Shown: positions 1 to 7,352, counted from the first letter of the stretch. The stretch: 16,179 bases of DNA from Kiritimatiellales bacterium (GCA_030625905.1 DAOUQA010000017.1:1-16179), one strand, 5' to 3'. Numbers and translations: made by a program. The notes: a model not told the origin generated them from the sequence alone.

Positions 1-311
1 GTTGAGAGTCCGCGCTTGATGTAGAGCGCCGCCTGCATAAAGCCGTCTTCATCCTCCCCGCCCATGTCCTCGATTTCCAATTCCTTGGCTTCGGCCTGTC
101 TGTCGAGAATGGCGCGGGCATATTCGATGCCGGAGAGGGCCATCATTTTGGCGCGGAACCTCTTTCGCTTGTGGGAGACGAGCATCGTCTCCAACTGAAC
201 TTCAAAGGCAAACGAACCCACGATCAGCGAGAGGATGATCAGTATCCACAGCGACACCAGTAATGCTGCGCCCTCTTTGGATCGTTTGCTTTTGTTTGGG
301 TGCTTGTTCAT
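1..311 (-). CDS. gspK: Type II secretion minor pseudopilin GspK (partial, 3' end outside window)
   Basis: GspK caps the pseudopilus tip together with GspI and GspJ in the inner membrane/periplasm of the type II secretion system. The 103 visible residues start at the ATG at 309-311. They show a charged leader (MNKHPNKSKRSKEG), then a hydrophobic segment AALLVSLWILIILSLIVGSF at about residues 15-34. The mature N-terminus lacks the Glu at +5 found in other pseudopilins (Val here), which is characteristic of GspK. An SGIEYARAIL stretch near residue 65 resembles the family's conserved helix. The gene starts 6 bp after the gspJ stop, so it is surely in the same operon. No strong Shine-Dalgarno is visible. 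The C-terminal two-thirds of the protein lies beyond the left edge. Identification rests on N-terminus plus context. Confidence 0.85.
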   Translation of the reverse strand, partial: MNKHPNKSKRSKEGAALLVSLWILIILSLIVGSFAFEVQLETMLVSHKRKRFRAKMMALSGIEYARAILDRQAEAKELEIEDMGGEDEDGFMQAALYIKRGLS

Positions 312-317
312 AAGGGA

Positions 318-1100
318 CTACTTGGTCTTGTTTTGTTTTATGGTCGGCCCGGTCAGCTTGGACTTGGCCACGGGGATTTCAACGACCCGCGTGAATTCAA
401 TGGGTTCCTCGTTCTCCTCCTCCGAAGGAACGAAAATCGTCGCTAGAATACGTTCCGGAATGGCGTTTCCCTTTTCCCACTCTTCCGTCCAGTCCTCGGC
501 ATCCTTGTCCCAAAAAAGGATTTCAAGCCCCTGGATGGCGCGCGATACGAGGATGGGTTCGGCATCGTATTCATCCTCGAACTCATCGTCGTTCGCAATG
601 GCCGGCATGGCGATGGCAAAGAGGGCGGGGTCGCCATGGTCGTCATCATCAATAAACAGTTCGATACGGTGCGGACCGGAGGCGAAGGGGGAGTTGTACG
701 GCATGAACGCACCGCTGGCGGTTACGAAGCTAACCAGATCCGCAGGCAGTCCGGAGGTATAGCCCTTGTCGATCTTGAAGGCGTAGGTCTTGCGCGGGTT
801 GTTGAAATAGAGGGTTGAATTCAGCGCCGAAACCAACTGGTTCATGGCAAAGTCGCCGTGCTTGATGCTTTCGAGCACCTCCGTTCCGCGTTTCCAGCCG
901 CGGATGGTTTCGCTGAAGGCCTGGAACGCAATCGACATGGCGATCACCATAATGACCATCGCCGCCATCAGCTCCAGCAAGGTGAAGCCGGAGCGGCTGC
1001 GCCGTTTTTGGGTGAGGGGGTGGGGGCGTGAGGGGGTGGGGGCGTGTGCAGAAGCGTTGCCATCCGGACCCTTATTCTGTTTTCGAGTTTCAGCTTCCAA
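318..1100 (-). CDS. gspJ: Type II secretion pseudopilin GspJ-like, start codon uncertain
   Basis: This is a prepilin-type protein of 260 residues if the TTG at 1098-1100 is used. The cleavage/methylation motif RSRSG|FTLLELMAAM, with Glu at +5 of the mature protein, is at residues 34-48 and is followed by a hydrophobic helix. Position between gspI and gspK and a body of about 220 residues fit GspJ, part of the pseudopilus tip complex. The leader is oddly long (38 residues) and low in complexity, because it is encoded by tandem repeats. In this frame there is no ATG, GTG or other TTG between the upstream in-frame stop (TGA at 1104-1106) and the prepilin motif. An ATG at 1061-1063 with a good AAGGG ribosome site is out of frame by one base (see findings). 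The function is solid; the true start is not. The alternative name is a generic prepilin-type N-methylation protein. Confidence 0.82.
   Translation of the reverse strand: MEAETRKQNKGPDGNASAHAPTPSRPHPLTQKRRSRSGFTLLELMAAMVIMVIAMSIAFQAFSETIRGWKRGTEVLESIKHGDFAMNQLVSALNSTLYFNNPRKTYAFKIDKGYTSGLPADLVSFVTASGAFMPYNSPFASGPHRIELFIDDDDHGDPALFAIAMPAIANDDEFEDEYDAEPILVSRAIQGLEILFWDKDAEDWTEEWEKGNAIPERILATIFVPSEEENEEPIEFTRVVEIPVAKSKLTGPTIKQNKTK
1012..1043 (+). repeat. Two exact tandem copies of a 16-bp G-rich unit, potential G-quadruplex
   Basis: The unit GTGAGGGGGTGGGGGC occurs at 1012-1027 and again at 1028-1043, followed by a partial GTG. It gives four runs of five Gs (1016-1020, 1022-1026, 1032-1036, 1038-1042) separated by 1, 5 and 1 bases, an intramolecular G-quadruplex pattern on the plus strand, which is the template strand of gspJ. 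It encodes the PTPSRPHP-like part of the GspJ leader. The unit length is not a multiple of three, so copy-number change shifts frame. Confidence 0.9.
1061..1073 (-). promoter_or_regulatory. Orphan Shine-Dalgarno and ATG in front of gspJ, out of frame
   Basis: On the minus strand AAGGG (1069-1073) lies five bases before an ATG (1061-1063). This is the best-looking initiation site between gspI and the prepilin motif. As sequenced it opens a 31-codon frame ending at 968, one base off gspJ. Removing both 16-bp repeat copies, or adding one, would join it to the GspJ frame. Confidence 0.5.
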
Positions 1101-1119
1101 GTTTCAGCTTCCAAGTTTC
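1087..1119. repeat. Two exact tandem copies of a 14-bp unit in the gspI-gspJ junction
   Basis: The plus-strand unit GTTTCAGCTTCCAA occurs at 1087-1100 and 1101-1114, followed by GTTTC at 1115-1119. On the minus strand each unit reads TTGGAAGCTGAAAC, so one copy supplies a GGAAG Shine-Dalgarno-like string and the next supplies the TTG start candidate for gspJ. With the first bases after the gspI stop, the repeat fills the whole 25-bp gap between gspI and gspJ. Confidence 0.88.
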
Positions 1120-1125
1120 GGGTTT

Positions 1126-1536
1126 CTAGAACGCCCTCGTCACGCTCTCTGCATCGGGGGTGTATTTGTAGATGGTGATTTCCTCGAAGGCATCGCGCCC
1201 CTTTTCCGACCACTGGATGCGCGTGGTCACCAAAAAGAGGCCGGGGCGCTCCTCTTCGTCAACCCTCAGGGTTTCGCGGAACCAGGTGTAGCCCTCGGTA
1301 TCCTCGAAATCGCCCGACTCGGAAAATTCCTCCATGTCCGCGCTTTCAATGGGGTTTTCAATATCGACGCGTTGGATTAGTCCGCGCGCGACATCGCGGT
1401 TGCGTGCCGTGCGCACCACGGCAAGGCAGCGCGACATCGCCAGCATCAGCGACGAAACGCCGACGCTGAGGATCACCATGGCAATGAGCACTTCAATCAG
1501 CGTCATGCCCTTTTTGGATGCGGGGATACTTTTCAT
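1126..1536 (-). CDS. gspI: Type II secretion minor pseudopilin GspI
   Basis: A 136-residue pseudopilin, a usual length for GspI, a tip component of the type II secretion pseudopilus. A ten-residue basic leader (MKSIPASKKG) precedes MTLIEVLIAMVILSVGVSSL, giving the prepilin peptidase site after Gly10 and Glu at +5. The C-terminal half has the GspI-like pattern GYTWFRETLRVDEEE followed by LFLVTTRIQW, with the conserved Trp residues. The start is the ATG at 1534-1536; upstream bases are AT-rich with only a weak ribosome site. It is the first gene of the gspI-J-K run and is divergent from the Rrf2 gene, with a 186-bp shared upstream region. The usual partners gspG and gspH are not next to it here. 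Confidence 0.88.
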   Translation of the reverse strand: MKSIPASKKGMTLIEVLIAMVILSVGVSSLMLAMSRCLAVVRTARNRDVARGLIQRVDIENPIESADMEEFSESGDFEDTEGYTWFRETLRVDEEERPGLFLVTTRIQWSEKGRDAFEEITIYKYTPDAESVTRAF

Positions 1537-1650
1537 AAACAGATTTCAATATTTCCAGTTCGCATGCGTTAAATAAAGACAAACATGCCGCCCTTTTTAT
1601 TGTATTATTAAAAACCCCCTAAATGTCGGAGTGTTTTTCATGGATTACTC

Positions 1651-1718
1651 TTGACGGGCAAATTGGACCTGCTTATACATGATAAAAACCATAACGAAGT
1701 GGCTGTATAAAGAGAGGA
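1651..1718 (+). promoter_or_regulatory. Sigma70-like promoter and ribosome site of the Rrf2-cysK operon
   Basis: TTGACG at 1651-1656, a 17-bp spacer and TATACA at 1674-1679 make a good housekeeping promoter. The start of transcription would be near 1686, leaving an untranslated leader of about 36 bases. AGAGAGGA at 1711-1718 is the ribosome-binding site for the ATG at 1723. I could not find a clear dyad matching known IscR or CymR operators. The same 186-bp gap (1537-1722) must also hold the minus-strand gspI promoter, which I could not place. Confidence 0.65.
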
Positions 1719-1722
1719 ACTT

Positions 1723-2160
1723 ATGAGATTATCCACCAAAGGACGCTACGCAACCCGTATTCTACTATGCATCTCCCGCTTGCAGGGGGATCTGCCCGTT
1801 CCAAAGAAAAGAATTTCGGAGCAAGAAGGGATTTCCACCGACTACATTGAACAAATCATTGTTCCGCTGAAAAATGCCGGGCTTCTCAGCAGTGTGCGTG
1901 GGCTGCGCGGCGGATTCCGCCTGGCGAAAGACCCAGCGGATATCACGGTTTTCGATGTCTTGTCCGCATCGGAAGGCGACATCAACCTCGTGGGTTGCCT
2001 GACCGAAGGTTGCAGCCGTTCGGATGCCTGTGTGGTGCAACGCGTCTGGCAGGGCGCTAGCGATGAGCTGAAAAAGTATTTCTCGCAGATTACAATCAAG
2101 GAACTGCACGACGACTACATAAAGCGCACAGCCGACCAGCCGATTATGTTTAATATTTAA
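1723..2160 (+). CDS. Rrf2-family transcriptional regulator (IscR/CymR-like)
   Basis: A 145-residue DNA-binding repressor of the Rrf2 family. It begins with the family signature MRLSTKGRYATRILL, has the winged helix-turn-helix through about residue 70 (SEQEGISTDYIEQIIVPLK and LRGGFRLAK), and then three clustered cysteines, C92, C97 and C103. IscR and NsrR use three Cys in almost the same place to bind an Fe-S cluster, with spacing x5 and x5; here it is x4 and x5. Cluster binding is therefore plausible but unproven. The gene is 16 bp upstream of cysK on the same strand, so it most likely controls cysteine synthesis, in the manner of CymR, or links Fe-S status to cysteine supply. The start is set by AGAGAGGA five bases upstream. 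Confidence 0.9.
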   Translation: MRLSTKGRYATRILLCISRLQGDLPVPKKRISEQEGISTDYIEQIIVPLKNAGLLSSVRGLRGGFRLAKDPADITVFDVLSASEGDINLVGCLTEGCSRSDACVVQRVWQGASDELKKYFSQITIKELHDDYIKRTADQPIMFNI

Positions 2161-2176
2161 AACTGGAGATTGAAGA

Positions 2177-3103
2177 ATGCCTATTTATGACAACATTACC
2201 CAGACCGTGGGACATACCCCGTTGGTGAAGCTTAATCGCATCACGAAAGGACTGAAGGCAACCGTGGCGGTCAAGCTTGAATCACGCAACCCGCTCGGCA
2301 GCGTGAAAGACCGCATTGGTGTCGCCATGATCGAGGATGCGGAAGCGAAAGGCCTCATAAAGCCCGGCTCCACTCTGATCGAACCCACCAGCGGAAATAC
2401 CGGCATTGCCTTGGCGTTCACTGCCGCCGCGAAAGGCTACAAGCTGATTCTCGCCATGCCGGAAAGCATGAGCATCGAGCGGCGACGTCTCCTGCAGGTT
2501 CTGGGTGCCGAATTGGTGCTGACCCCTGCCGAAAAGGGGATGCCCGGGGCCATTGCCGCCGCTGAAAAGCTGGTGGAGGAAAACCCCGACGCGATCATGC
2601 TCCAGCAATTTGACAATCCCGCCAACCCGGCGATCCACGCCGCCACCACGGCCGAGGAAATCTGGTCGGATACGGACGGACAGATCGACATCTTCGTGGC
2701 AGGCGTCGGAACGGGCGGAACACTTACGGGTGTCGCGACGGCTCTGAAGGAGAAGAATGCCGATCTCAAGGCCGTGGCCGTCGAGCCGGAAAAATCGCCG
2801 GTAATCTCCGGCGGAAAGCCCGGCCCACACAAGATACAAGGTATCGGCGCGGGCTTTATCCCCAGCAATCTGAACACCGATCTGATCGACGACATTGTAC
2901 TGGTCGATGGTGCCGCCGCCGGTGAAATGTCGCGCCGTCTTGCGAAAGAGGAAGGCATCCTTTGCGGGATTTCTGCGGGGGCCAACGTGCTCGCCGCCGT
3001 AGAGATGGCCAAGCGTTCGGAAAACGCGGGGAAACTGATCGTCACCGTTATCTGCGATACGGGCGAGCGCTACCTCTCCACCTGGCTTTTTGAAGAGGGT
3101 TGA
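2177..3103 (+). CDS. cysK: Cysteine synthase A (O-acetylserine sulfhydrylase)
   Basis: A PLP enzyme that makes cysteine from O-acetylserine and sulfide in the cytoplasm. The 308 residues match the usual length. Seen are the PLP lysine K44 in GSVKDR, the substrate loop TSGNTG at 71-76, the phosphate-binding loop GTGGT at 178-182, [13 protein letters not shown] at 217-229 and GISAGAN at 264-270. [12 protein letters not shown] at 143-154 is typical of CysK. The ATG at 2177 follows the Rrf2 stop by 16 bp with TGGAGA as ribosome site, so the two form one operon. It converges with the phosphate transporter gene downstream. CysM is the alternative, but the overall motif set favours CysK. Confidence 0.94.
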   Translation: MPIYDNITQTVGHTPLVKLNRITKGLKATVAVKLESRNPLGSVKDRIGVAMIEDAEAKGLIKPGSTLIEPTSGNTGIALAFTAAAKGYKLILAMPESMSIERRRLLQVLGAELVLTPAEKGMPGAIAAAEKLVEENPDAIMLQQFDNPANPAIHAATTAEEIWSDTDGQIDIFVAGVGTGGTLTGVATALKEKNADLKAVAVEPEKSPVISGGKPGPHKIQGIGAGFIPSNLNTDLIDDIVLVDGAAAGEMSRRLAKEEGILCGISAGANVLAAVEMAKRSENAGKLIVTVICDTGERYLSTWLFEEG

Positions 3104-3109
3104 GTTTTC

Positions 3110-3130
3110 CCCATCCGGTTGTAGGACGGG
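3110..3130. terminator. Weak hairpin between convergent cysK and Na/Pi transporter genes
   Basis: CCCATCC (3110-3116) and GGACGGG (3124-3130) can pair around a 7-base loop: six pairs plus one mismatch in plus-strand RNA, seven pairs with a G-U in minus-strand RNA. No proper U-tract follows on either strand. It lies in the 36-bp gap between two convergent genes, so a terminator role is plausible but weakly supported. Confidence 0.25.
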
Positions 3131-3139
3131 CTTCCATTG

Positions 3140-4816
3140 CTATTTTTCGCCGGCGATAACCTCGGCAATATTCAGGGCGTGGTCTTTCATGCGGCGGTAG
3201 TTGTTGAGCATGTCGGTAAAGACTAGGCTACTAAGCGGTGAGGCCTTGCTGTTCGATAGACGGACGAGATGTTGCTGGCGGTAGTCCTTCATCTGGCGAG
3301 TGATGATTTCGCTGTCCGATTGCGCGCGGCCTAGAATATCCATGTTTTCATTTCGTTCCGCATCGTTGACCATTTTAATGTAGTCAGCCACCTTCTGGTG
3401 AAGGTCGATGAGTTCCTGACGGCCTTCTTCCGAGTAGCTTAATTGGTTGGTCCGTAGTTTGATGTGTCCCTTCAAAACGTTCACGAGATAATCGCCGAGA
3501 CTCTCGTACTCGTCGGCCATGCGCATTTCACGTCGCGCCTCTTCCATCACGGCGTACGGAACTTGTCCGGTAATCATTTCGCTGAGGAAGACCACGATCT
3601 CCTTCTGCACATTGTCCAGAATGTTTTCATAGTGGAATATCTTGTTTTCAAGCTTGTCGAGTTGCTCGTCGCTGGCGAGCACCTCGCCGAGCCATCCGCC
3701 CATCTTTTCGACGCTCTCCGCCATGAATAGAATCTGTTCCTTCGACTGCACGATTCCCAGGGCGGGCGTATCGAGCATGCGGATATCGAAGTAGGTGAGG
3801 TGGTTGATTTCGTCCGCTTTCTTTTCGGGGACAAGTTTTTCCACGAGACGGGCGAGGGGCTTCATCAATGGCAGGAAGATAATGGTGTTGATGAGGTTGA
3901 AGCCGGTGTGCACCAAGGCGATTTTTGCCGTGATGTCGTCCCAGCCCTCCTGTGTTTTCGCAAAGAAATCCTGCAGGTGGACGAAGAGGGCTTCAATTCC
4001 CTTTGTATAGGCAAAGAAGAAGGGAATCAGCCAGAGTGTGCCGACCACGTTGAAAATAATATGCGCATAGGCCGCGCGCTTGGCGTTGGTGGAAGTTCCG
4101 ATGGAGGCGAGGAAGGCCGTAACCGTGGTGCCGATATTCAGGCCGAGCACGAGTGCCGCCGCTGTGTCGAACCCGATGATTCCGCCCTGCGCAAGAACAA
4201 TGGTTACGCCGATGGTGGCCGAGGAGGATTGCACGATCATCGTGGCTAGCATGCCGAAGAAGGCACACTTCAGCACGCCCAGATAGGTGGTGCCATCCAT
4301 GACGGTGAAGGCCTGCGTCAGATATTCCTTAACCTCGGGGGTCTTGAATGCCGCTCCCATGGTGGTGATACCGAAGAACAACATGCCCACACCCAGCAAG
4401 GCCATTGCCGTGTAGCGCACGCGTTCGCGTTTTGAGAAGAGGAAGAAGAAGGCGGCCACGCCGAGTAGCGGTAGCCCGAACCTACTGATCTTGAGTGCAA
4501 TGATCCATGCCGTGACGGTTGTGCCGATGTTGGCACCAAGAATCACGCCGATCGCCTGCATCAGGGTCATGAAGCCACTGTTCACGAATCCGACGACCAT
4601 CACGGTCGTGACCGAACTCGACTGCACGATTCCGGTGATGAGCGTTCCGATGAAGCAGGCCATGATGCGATTGTCCGTCACCGCGCTGATCATCTTGCGC
4701 AACCGGCTGCCGGCTACGGCCTGCATGCCTTCCGACATGTATTTCATGCCAAGCAAAAAGATGCCCAGTCCGCCAACCACCTTGAACAGGATCTCCTGAA
4801 TTGCGTGCCACTCCAT
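3140..4816 (-). CDS. Na+/phosphate cotransporter family protein with PhoU-like C-terminal domain
   Basis: An inner-membrane protein of the NptA/YjbB family, 558 residues with the chosen start. It holds the family's inverted repeat: QSSSVTT at 65-71 with GANIGTTVTA at 94-103, and QSSSATIG at 196-203 with GLNIGTTVTA at 225-234. Several hydrophobic segments run to about residue 330. From about 370 to the end it is helical and charged, as in PhoU-like domains. Family members move phosphate with sodium; the E. coli relative YjbB is linked to phosphate export, so direction is uncertain. The start is the ATG at 4814-4816 because AGGGGAAG (4821-4828) sits just before it; a longer frame could begin at 4858 but has no such site. 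No Pho-box-like repeat is seen upstream. Confidence 0.88.
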   Translation of the reverse strand: MEWHAIQEILFKVVGGLGIFLLGMKYMSEGMQAVAGSRLRKMISAVTDNRIMACFIGTLITGIVQSSSVTTVMVVGFVNSGFMTLMQAIGVILGANIGTTVTAWIIALKISRFGLPLLGVAAFFFLFSKRERVRYTAMALLGVGMLFFGITTMGAAFKTPEVKEYLTQAFTVMDGTTYLGVLKCAFFGMLATMIVQSSSATIGVTIVLAQGGIIGFDTAAALVLGLNIGTTVTAFLASIGTSTNAKRAAYAHIIFNVVGTLWLIPFFFAYTKGIEALFVHLQDFFAKTQEGWDDITAKIALVHTGFNLINTIIFLPLMKPLARLVEKLVPEKKADEINHLTYFDIRMLDTPALGIVQSKEQILFMAESVEKMGGWLGEVLASDEQLDKLENKIFHYENILDNVQKEIVVFLSEMITGQVPYAVMEEARREMRMADEYESLGDYLVNVLKGHIKLRTNQLSYSEEGRQELIDLHQKVADYIKMVNDAERNENMDILGRAQSDSEIITRQMKDYRQQHLVRLSNSKASPLSSLVFTDMLNNYRRMKDHALNIAEVIAGEK

Positions 4817-4897
4817 AATGCTTCCCCTTGATTGAAAAGTGCGCGGGAAACCTAACAAAATCCTGACCGTTTGCTAACCAATAATGCGGGCGGTTCG

Positions 4898-5300
4898 TTA
4901 ATAGTTGTTATTTTTCACGTTTCTACCGTAGATAGTGCCGTTTTCTGACCGGATTGAAACTGCGCAACATACCGTCTTAATTTGGCCGAAGCCCCGCGAA
5001 AACCCGTCCTCCAGGAATCCATTCGTGCCAAGATTAAATAATTCCCTTTGAAGGTCGTACTTATCGTACTGGCGATCCCTGGAAATCCGGAACATCTCCC
5101 GTCCCGAATCGTCCAGCTGGCTGGATCAGCCGTGCGGACAGTGAAGGTAAAATGACAGGAAAATACGGCCTCTGGATTTCCTCCAGACAACGCCCAAGCA
5201 CCTGTTCGCTATCGACAAGAATTGTTCCCGGGTCGTCCGGTAGCGGCTCGGTTTCCCCCCATGCGGCGATGCCAACCAGCAAAACCAAGGACATGATCAT
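4898..5300 (-). pseudogene. Small secreted protein broken by two frameshifts
   Basis: Three minus-strand frames read in succession as one plausible protein. The first (from ATG 5298-5300, AGGG eight bases upstream) begins MIMSLVLLVGIAAWGETEP, a signal-peptide-like start, and continues to EEIQRPYFPV near 5155. The text then continues in the next frame as HFTFTVRTADPASWTIRDGR down to about 5098. It then moves to a third frame, MFRISRDRQYDKYDLQREL onward through NGFLEDGFSRGFGQ to a TAA at 4898-4900. Each junction is repaired by adding one base. Total length would be about 134 residues. I do not recognise the family. It lies 26 bp after glgB and before the phosphate transporter gene. Two separate sequencing errors, or three unrelated short frames, are the alternatives. 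Confidence 0.5.
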
Positions 5301-5326
5301 GTTTTTGCCCTGGTTACGGAGCCGCG

Positions 5327-7345
5327 TTAAACTTTGGATATCCGTTCAAGGACAAAGCCGGTGCGGGCAGGAATGTAGAGATTGATTTGGTGGCGGGGGA
5401 TGTCGCCGTCCTGGAATTCAAAGGTTTCGAAAACGGGTTCGCCCTGGACGCTGTTGTACCCGCCGAATTCAGGGGCGTCGGTGTTGAGGACGAGGCGGTA
5501 GGTGCCGGGCGGAACATCGATGGGATAGTCGGTGAACGATTTGGTCGGGTGGAAGTTGAGGCAGAAGGTCAGGCCGTGGTGTTCGTAGACCATGAACTTG
5601 TCGCCCTCGTTGATGAGCCGCTGCTGAACGGGTTCGCTTCCGATGATGCTGTGTTCGCGAACGAGGTTGACCATGGCTTGGTCGAAGTCGGCGAGGGCGT
5701 GGAACTTGAGCTCCGGATTGTCGCGCAGGCTCCATTGGCGGCGGGCGTAGCGGTATGACCAGCCGTTGCCTTCGCGGGGGAAGTCGATCCATTCAGGATG
5801 GCCGAATTCGTTCCCCATGAAGTTGAGATAGCCGTGTGCCGCCGCGCCGATGGTGGCGAGGCGTGCCATCTTGTGCAGTGCAATGCCCCGGTCGACGACG
5901 AGGTTGTGGGCATCGATGTGCATGGAGTCGTACATGGCGGCATCAATGAGTTCGAAGATGAAGGTCTTGCCGCCGACGAGGGCCTGGTCGTGCGATTCGA
6001 CGTAGCTGATGACCTGTTCGTCGGCGCGGTGGTTGGATAGTTCGTGGTAGAGGGTCCCCATGTTCCAGTCGTCGTCGGAAATGTCGTTGGCGAGCTTGAA
6101 CCAGAGATCCGGCACGCCCATGGAGAGGCGGTAGTCGAATCCGCAGCCGCCTTCATCGGCGGTCGCGACAAGGCCGGGCATGCCGGAGACGTCTTCGGCA
6201 ATGGTGATGGCGGCGGGGCGCACCTCGTGGATGAGGTCGTTGGCGAGGGCGAGGTAGGCGAGTGCATCGAGATCGACCGAGCCGTCGAAGTAGCAGGAAT
6301 AGTCGGTGAAGGCGGGGCCAAGGCCGCGGTGGTGGTAGAGCATGCTGGTGATGCCGTCGAAGCGGTATCCATCAAAATTGAACTCGTCGATCCAGTAGCG
6401 GGCATTGGAGAGCAGGAAGTGGAGAACCTCGGGCTTGGCGTAGTCGAAACAGCGCGAGTCCCAGGCCTCGTGGTTGCCACGGGCACCGTTGTGGAAATAT
6501 TGGTAGCGTGTGCCGTCGAAGCACGAGAGACCTTCCTCCTCGTTCTTCACGGCATGCGAGTGGACGAGATCCATAATGACCGCGATGCCGGCCTCGTGGC
6601 AGGCATCGATGAGTTCCTTGAGCTCCTCGGGGGTGCCGAAGCGCGAGGAGCAGGCGAAGAAGTTGGAGACGTGATAGCCGAACGAGCCGTAGTAGGGGTG
6701 CTCCATGATGCCCATGAGCTGGACGGTGTTGTAGCCCATCTTGACGATGCGCGGCAGGATCTTTTCCTTGTATTCGAGGTAGGAACCTACCTTTTCCTCT
6801 TCCTGCGCCATGCCGACATGCGATTCATATACGAGCGGCGCACCAACCGGCTGCGCCGGATTGGGGAATTTCCAGGAGAAGGGCTGCTCCGGCTGCCAGA
6901 CCTGTGCACAGAAGACCTGTGTTTCTGGATCCTGCACGGTACGGCGGGTGTAGGCCGGAAGCCGTTCGCCTTCGCCGCCGGGCCAATACAGCTTTAGCTT
7001 GTAGAGGTCGCCATGCTTGACCTTGTCGGCGGGCAGTTCGATTTCCCAAACGCCGTGCTTGTCGCCATAGTGGAGTGCAAATTCATCGAGCTGTTGCCAG
7101 TTGGAGAAATCACCGACGAGGTAGACGGCGGTGGCGTTGGGTGCCCACTCGCGGAAGATCCACTTTTTGTCGCGGAAATGCAGGCCGTAGTATTCGTGCG
7201 CGTTGGCGAATTCATCCAAGGTCATGCTTCCACCCGTCAGGCGGTTTTTCAGATATTGAATGTGGTCGGCGCGTTTCTTCAACCGATCCAGATAAGGTGC
7301 CAGCCAGGGATCGTCGGAAAGCTTTGCGAGATCGGGGTTTCTCAT
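5327..7345 (-). CDS. glgB: 1,4-alpha-glucan branching enzyme, eukaryote-type (GH13_8)
   Basis: It introduces alpha-1,6 branches into glycogen in the cytoplasm. The 672 residues contain an N-terminal CBM48-like module (IFREWAPNATAVYLVGDFSNW, 63-83), then the GH13 barrel: region I VIMDLVHSH (256-264), nucleophile D330 in DGYRFDGITSM, acid/base E384 in TIAEDVSG, D453 in ESHDQALVG. The later motif NEFGHPEWIDFPREGNGWSY (512-531) and a C-terminal beta domain follow. These motifs match plant and animal GBE1 enzymes (subfamily GH13_8), not the usual bacterial GH13_9 type (SHDEV). The start is the ATG at 7343-7345: TAGGAA, overlapping the glgA stop, lies just upstream, giving a 7-bp gap and likely translational coupling. 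The same frame is open to 7420, but that would overlap glgA by 68 bases. Confidence 0.95.
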   Translation of the reverse strand: MRNPDLAKLSDDPWLAPYLDRLKKRADHIQYLKNRLTGGSMTLDEFANAHEYYGLHFRDKKWIFREWAPNATAVYLVGDFSNWQQLDEFALHYGDKHGVWEIELPADKVKHGDLYKLKLYWPGGEGERLPAYTRRTVQDPETQVFCAQVWQPEQPFSWKFPNPAQPVGAPLVYESHVGMAQEEEKVGSYLEYKEKILPRIVKMGYNTVQLMGIMEHPYYGSFGYHVSNFFACSSRFGTPEELKELIDACHEAGIAVIMDLVHSHAVKNEEEGLSCFDGTRYQYFHNGARGNHEAWDSRCFDYAKPEVLHFLLSNARYWIDEFNFDGYRFDGITSMLYHHRGLGPAFTDYSCYFDGSVDLDALAYLALANDLIHEVRPAAITIAEDVSGMPGLVATADEGGCGFDYRLSMGVPDLWFKLANDISDDDWNMGTLYHELSNHRADEQVISYVESHDQALVGGKTFIFELIDAAMYDSMHIDAHNLVVDRGIALHKMARLATIGAAAHGYLNFMGNEFGHPEWIDFPREGNGWSYRYARRQWSLRDNPELKFHALADFDQAMVNLVREHSIIGSEPVQQRLINEGDKFMVYEHHGLTFCLNFHPTKSFTDYPIDVPPGTYRLVLNTDAPEFGGYNSVQGEPVFETFEFQDGDIPRHQINLYIPARTGFVLERISKV

Positions 7346-7352
7346 AACATTC

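Noticed and set aside
5150..5160. CTGTCAT on the minus strand, like half a Pho box, upstream of the phosphate transporter gene
   Set aside because: Only one half-site, no 11-bp-spaced partner, and it is more than 300 bp upstream within the broken gene.
6044..6997. Long plus-strand open frame (317 codons) opposite glgB
   Set aside because: It is antisense to conserved branching-enzyme motifs and its valine/glycine/glutamate-rich translation is what GC-biased third positions produce on the other strand.
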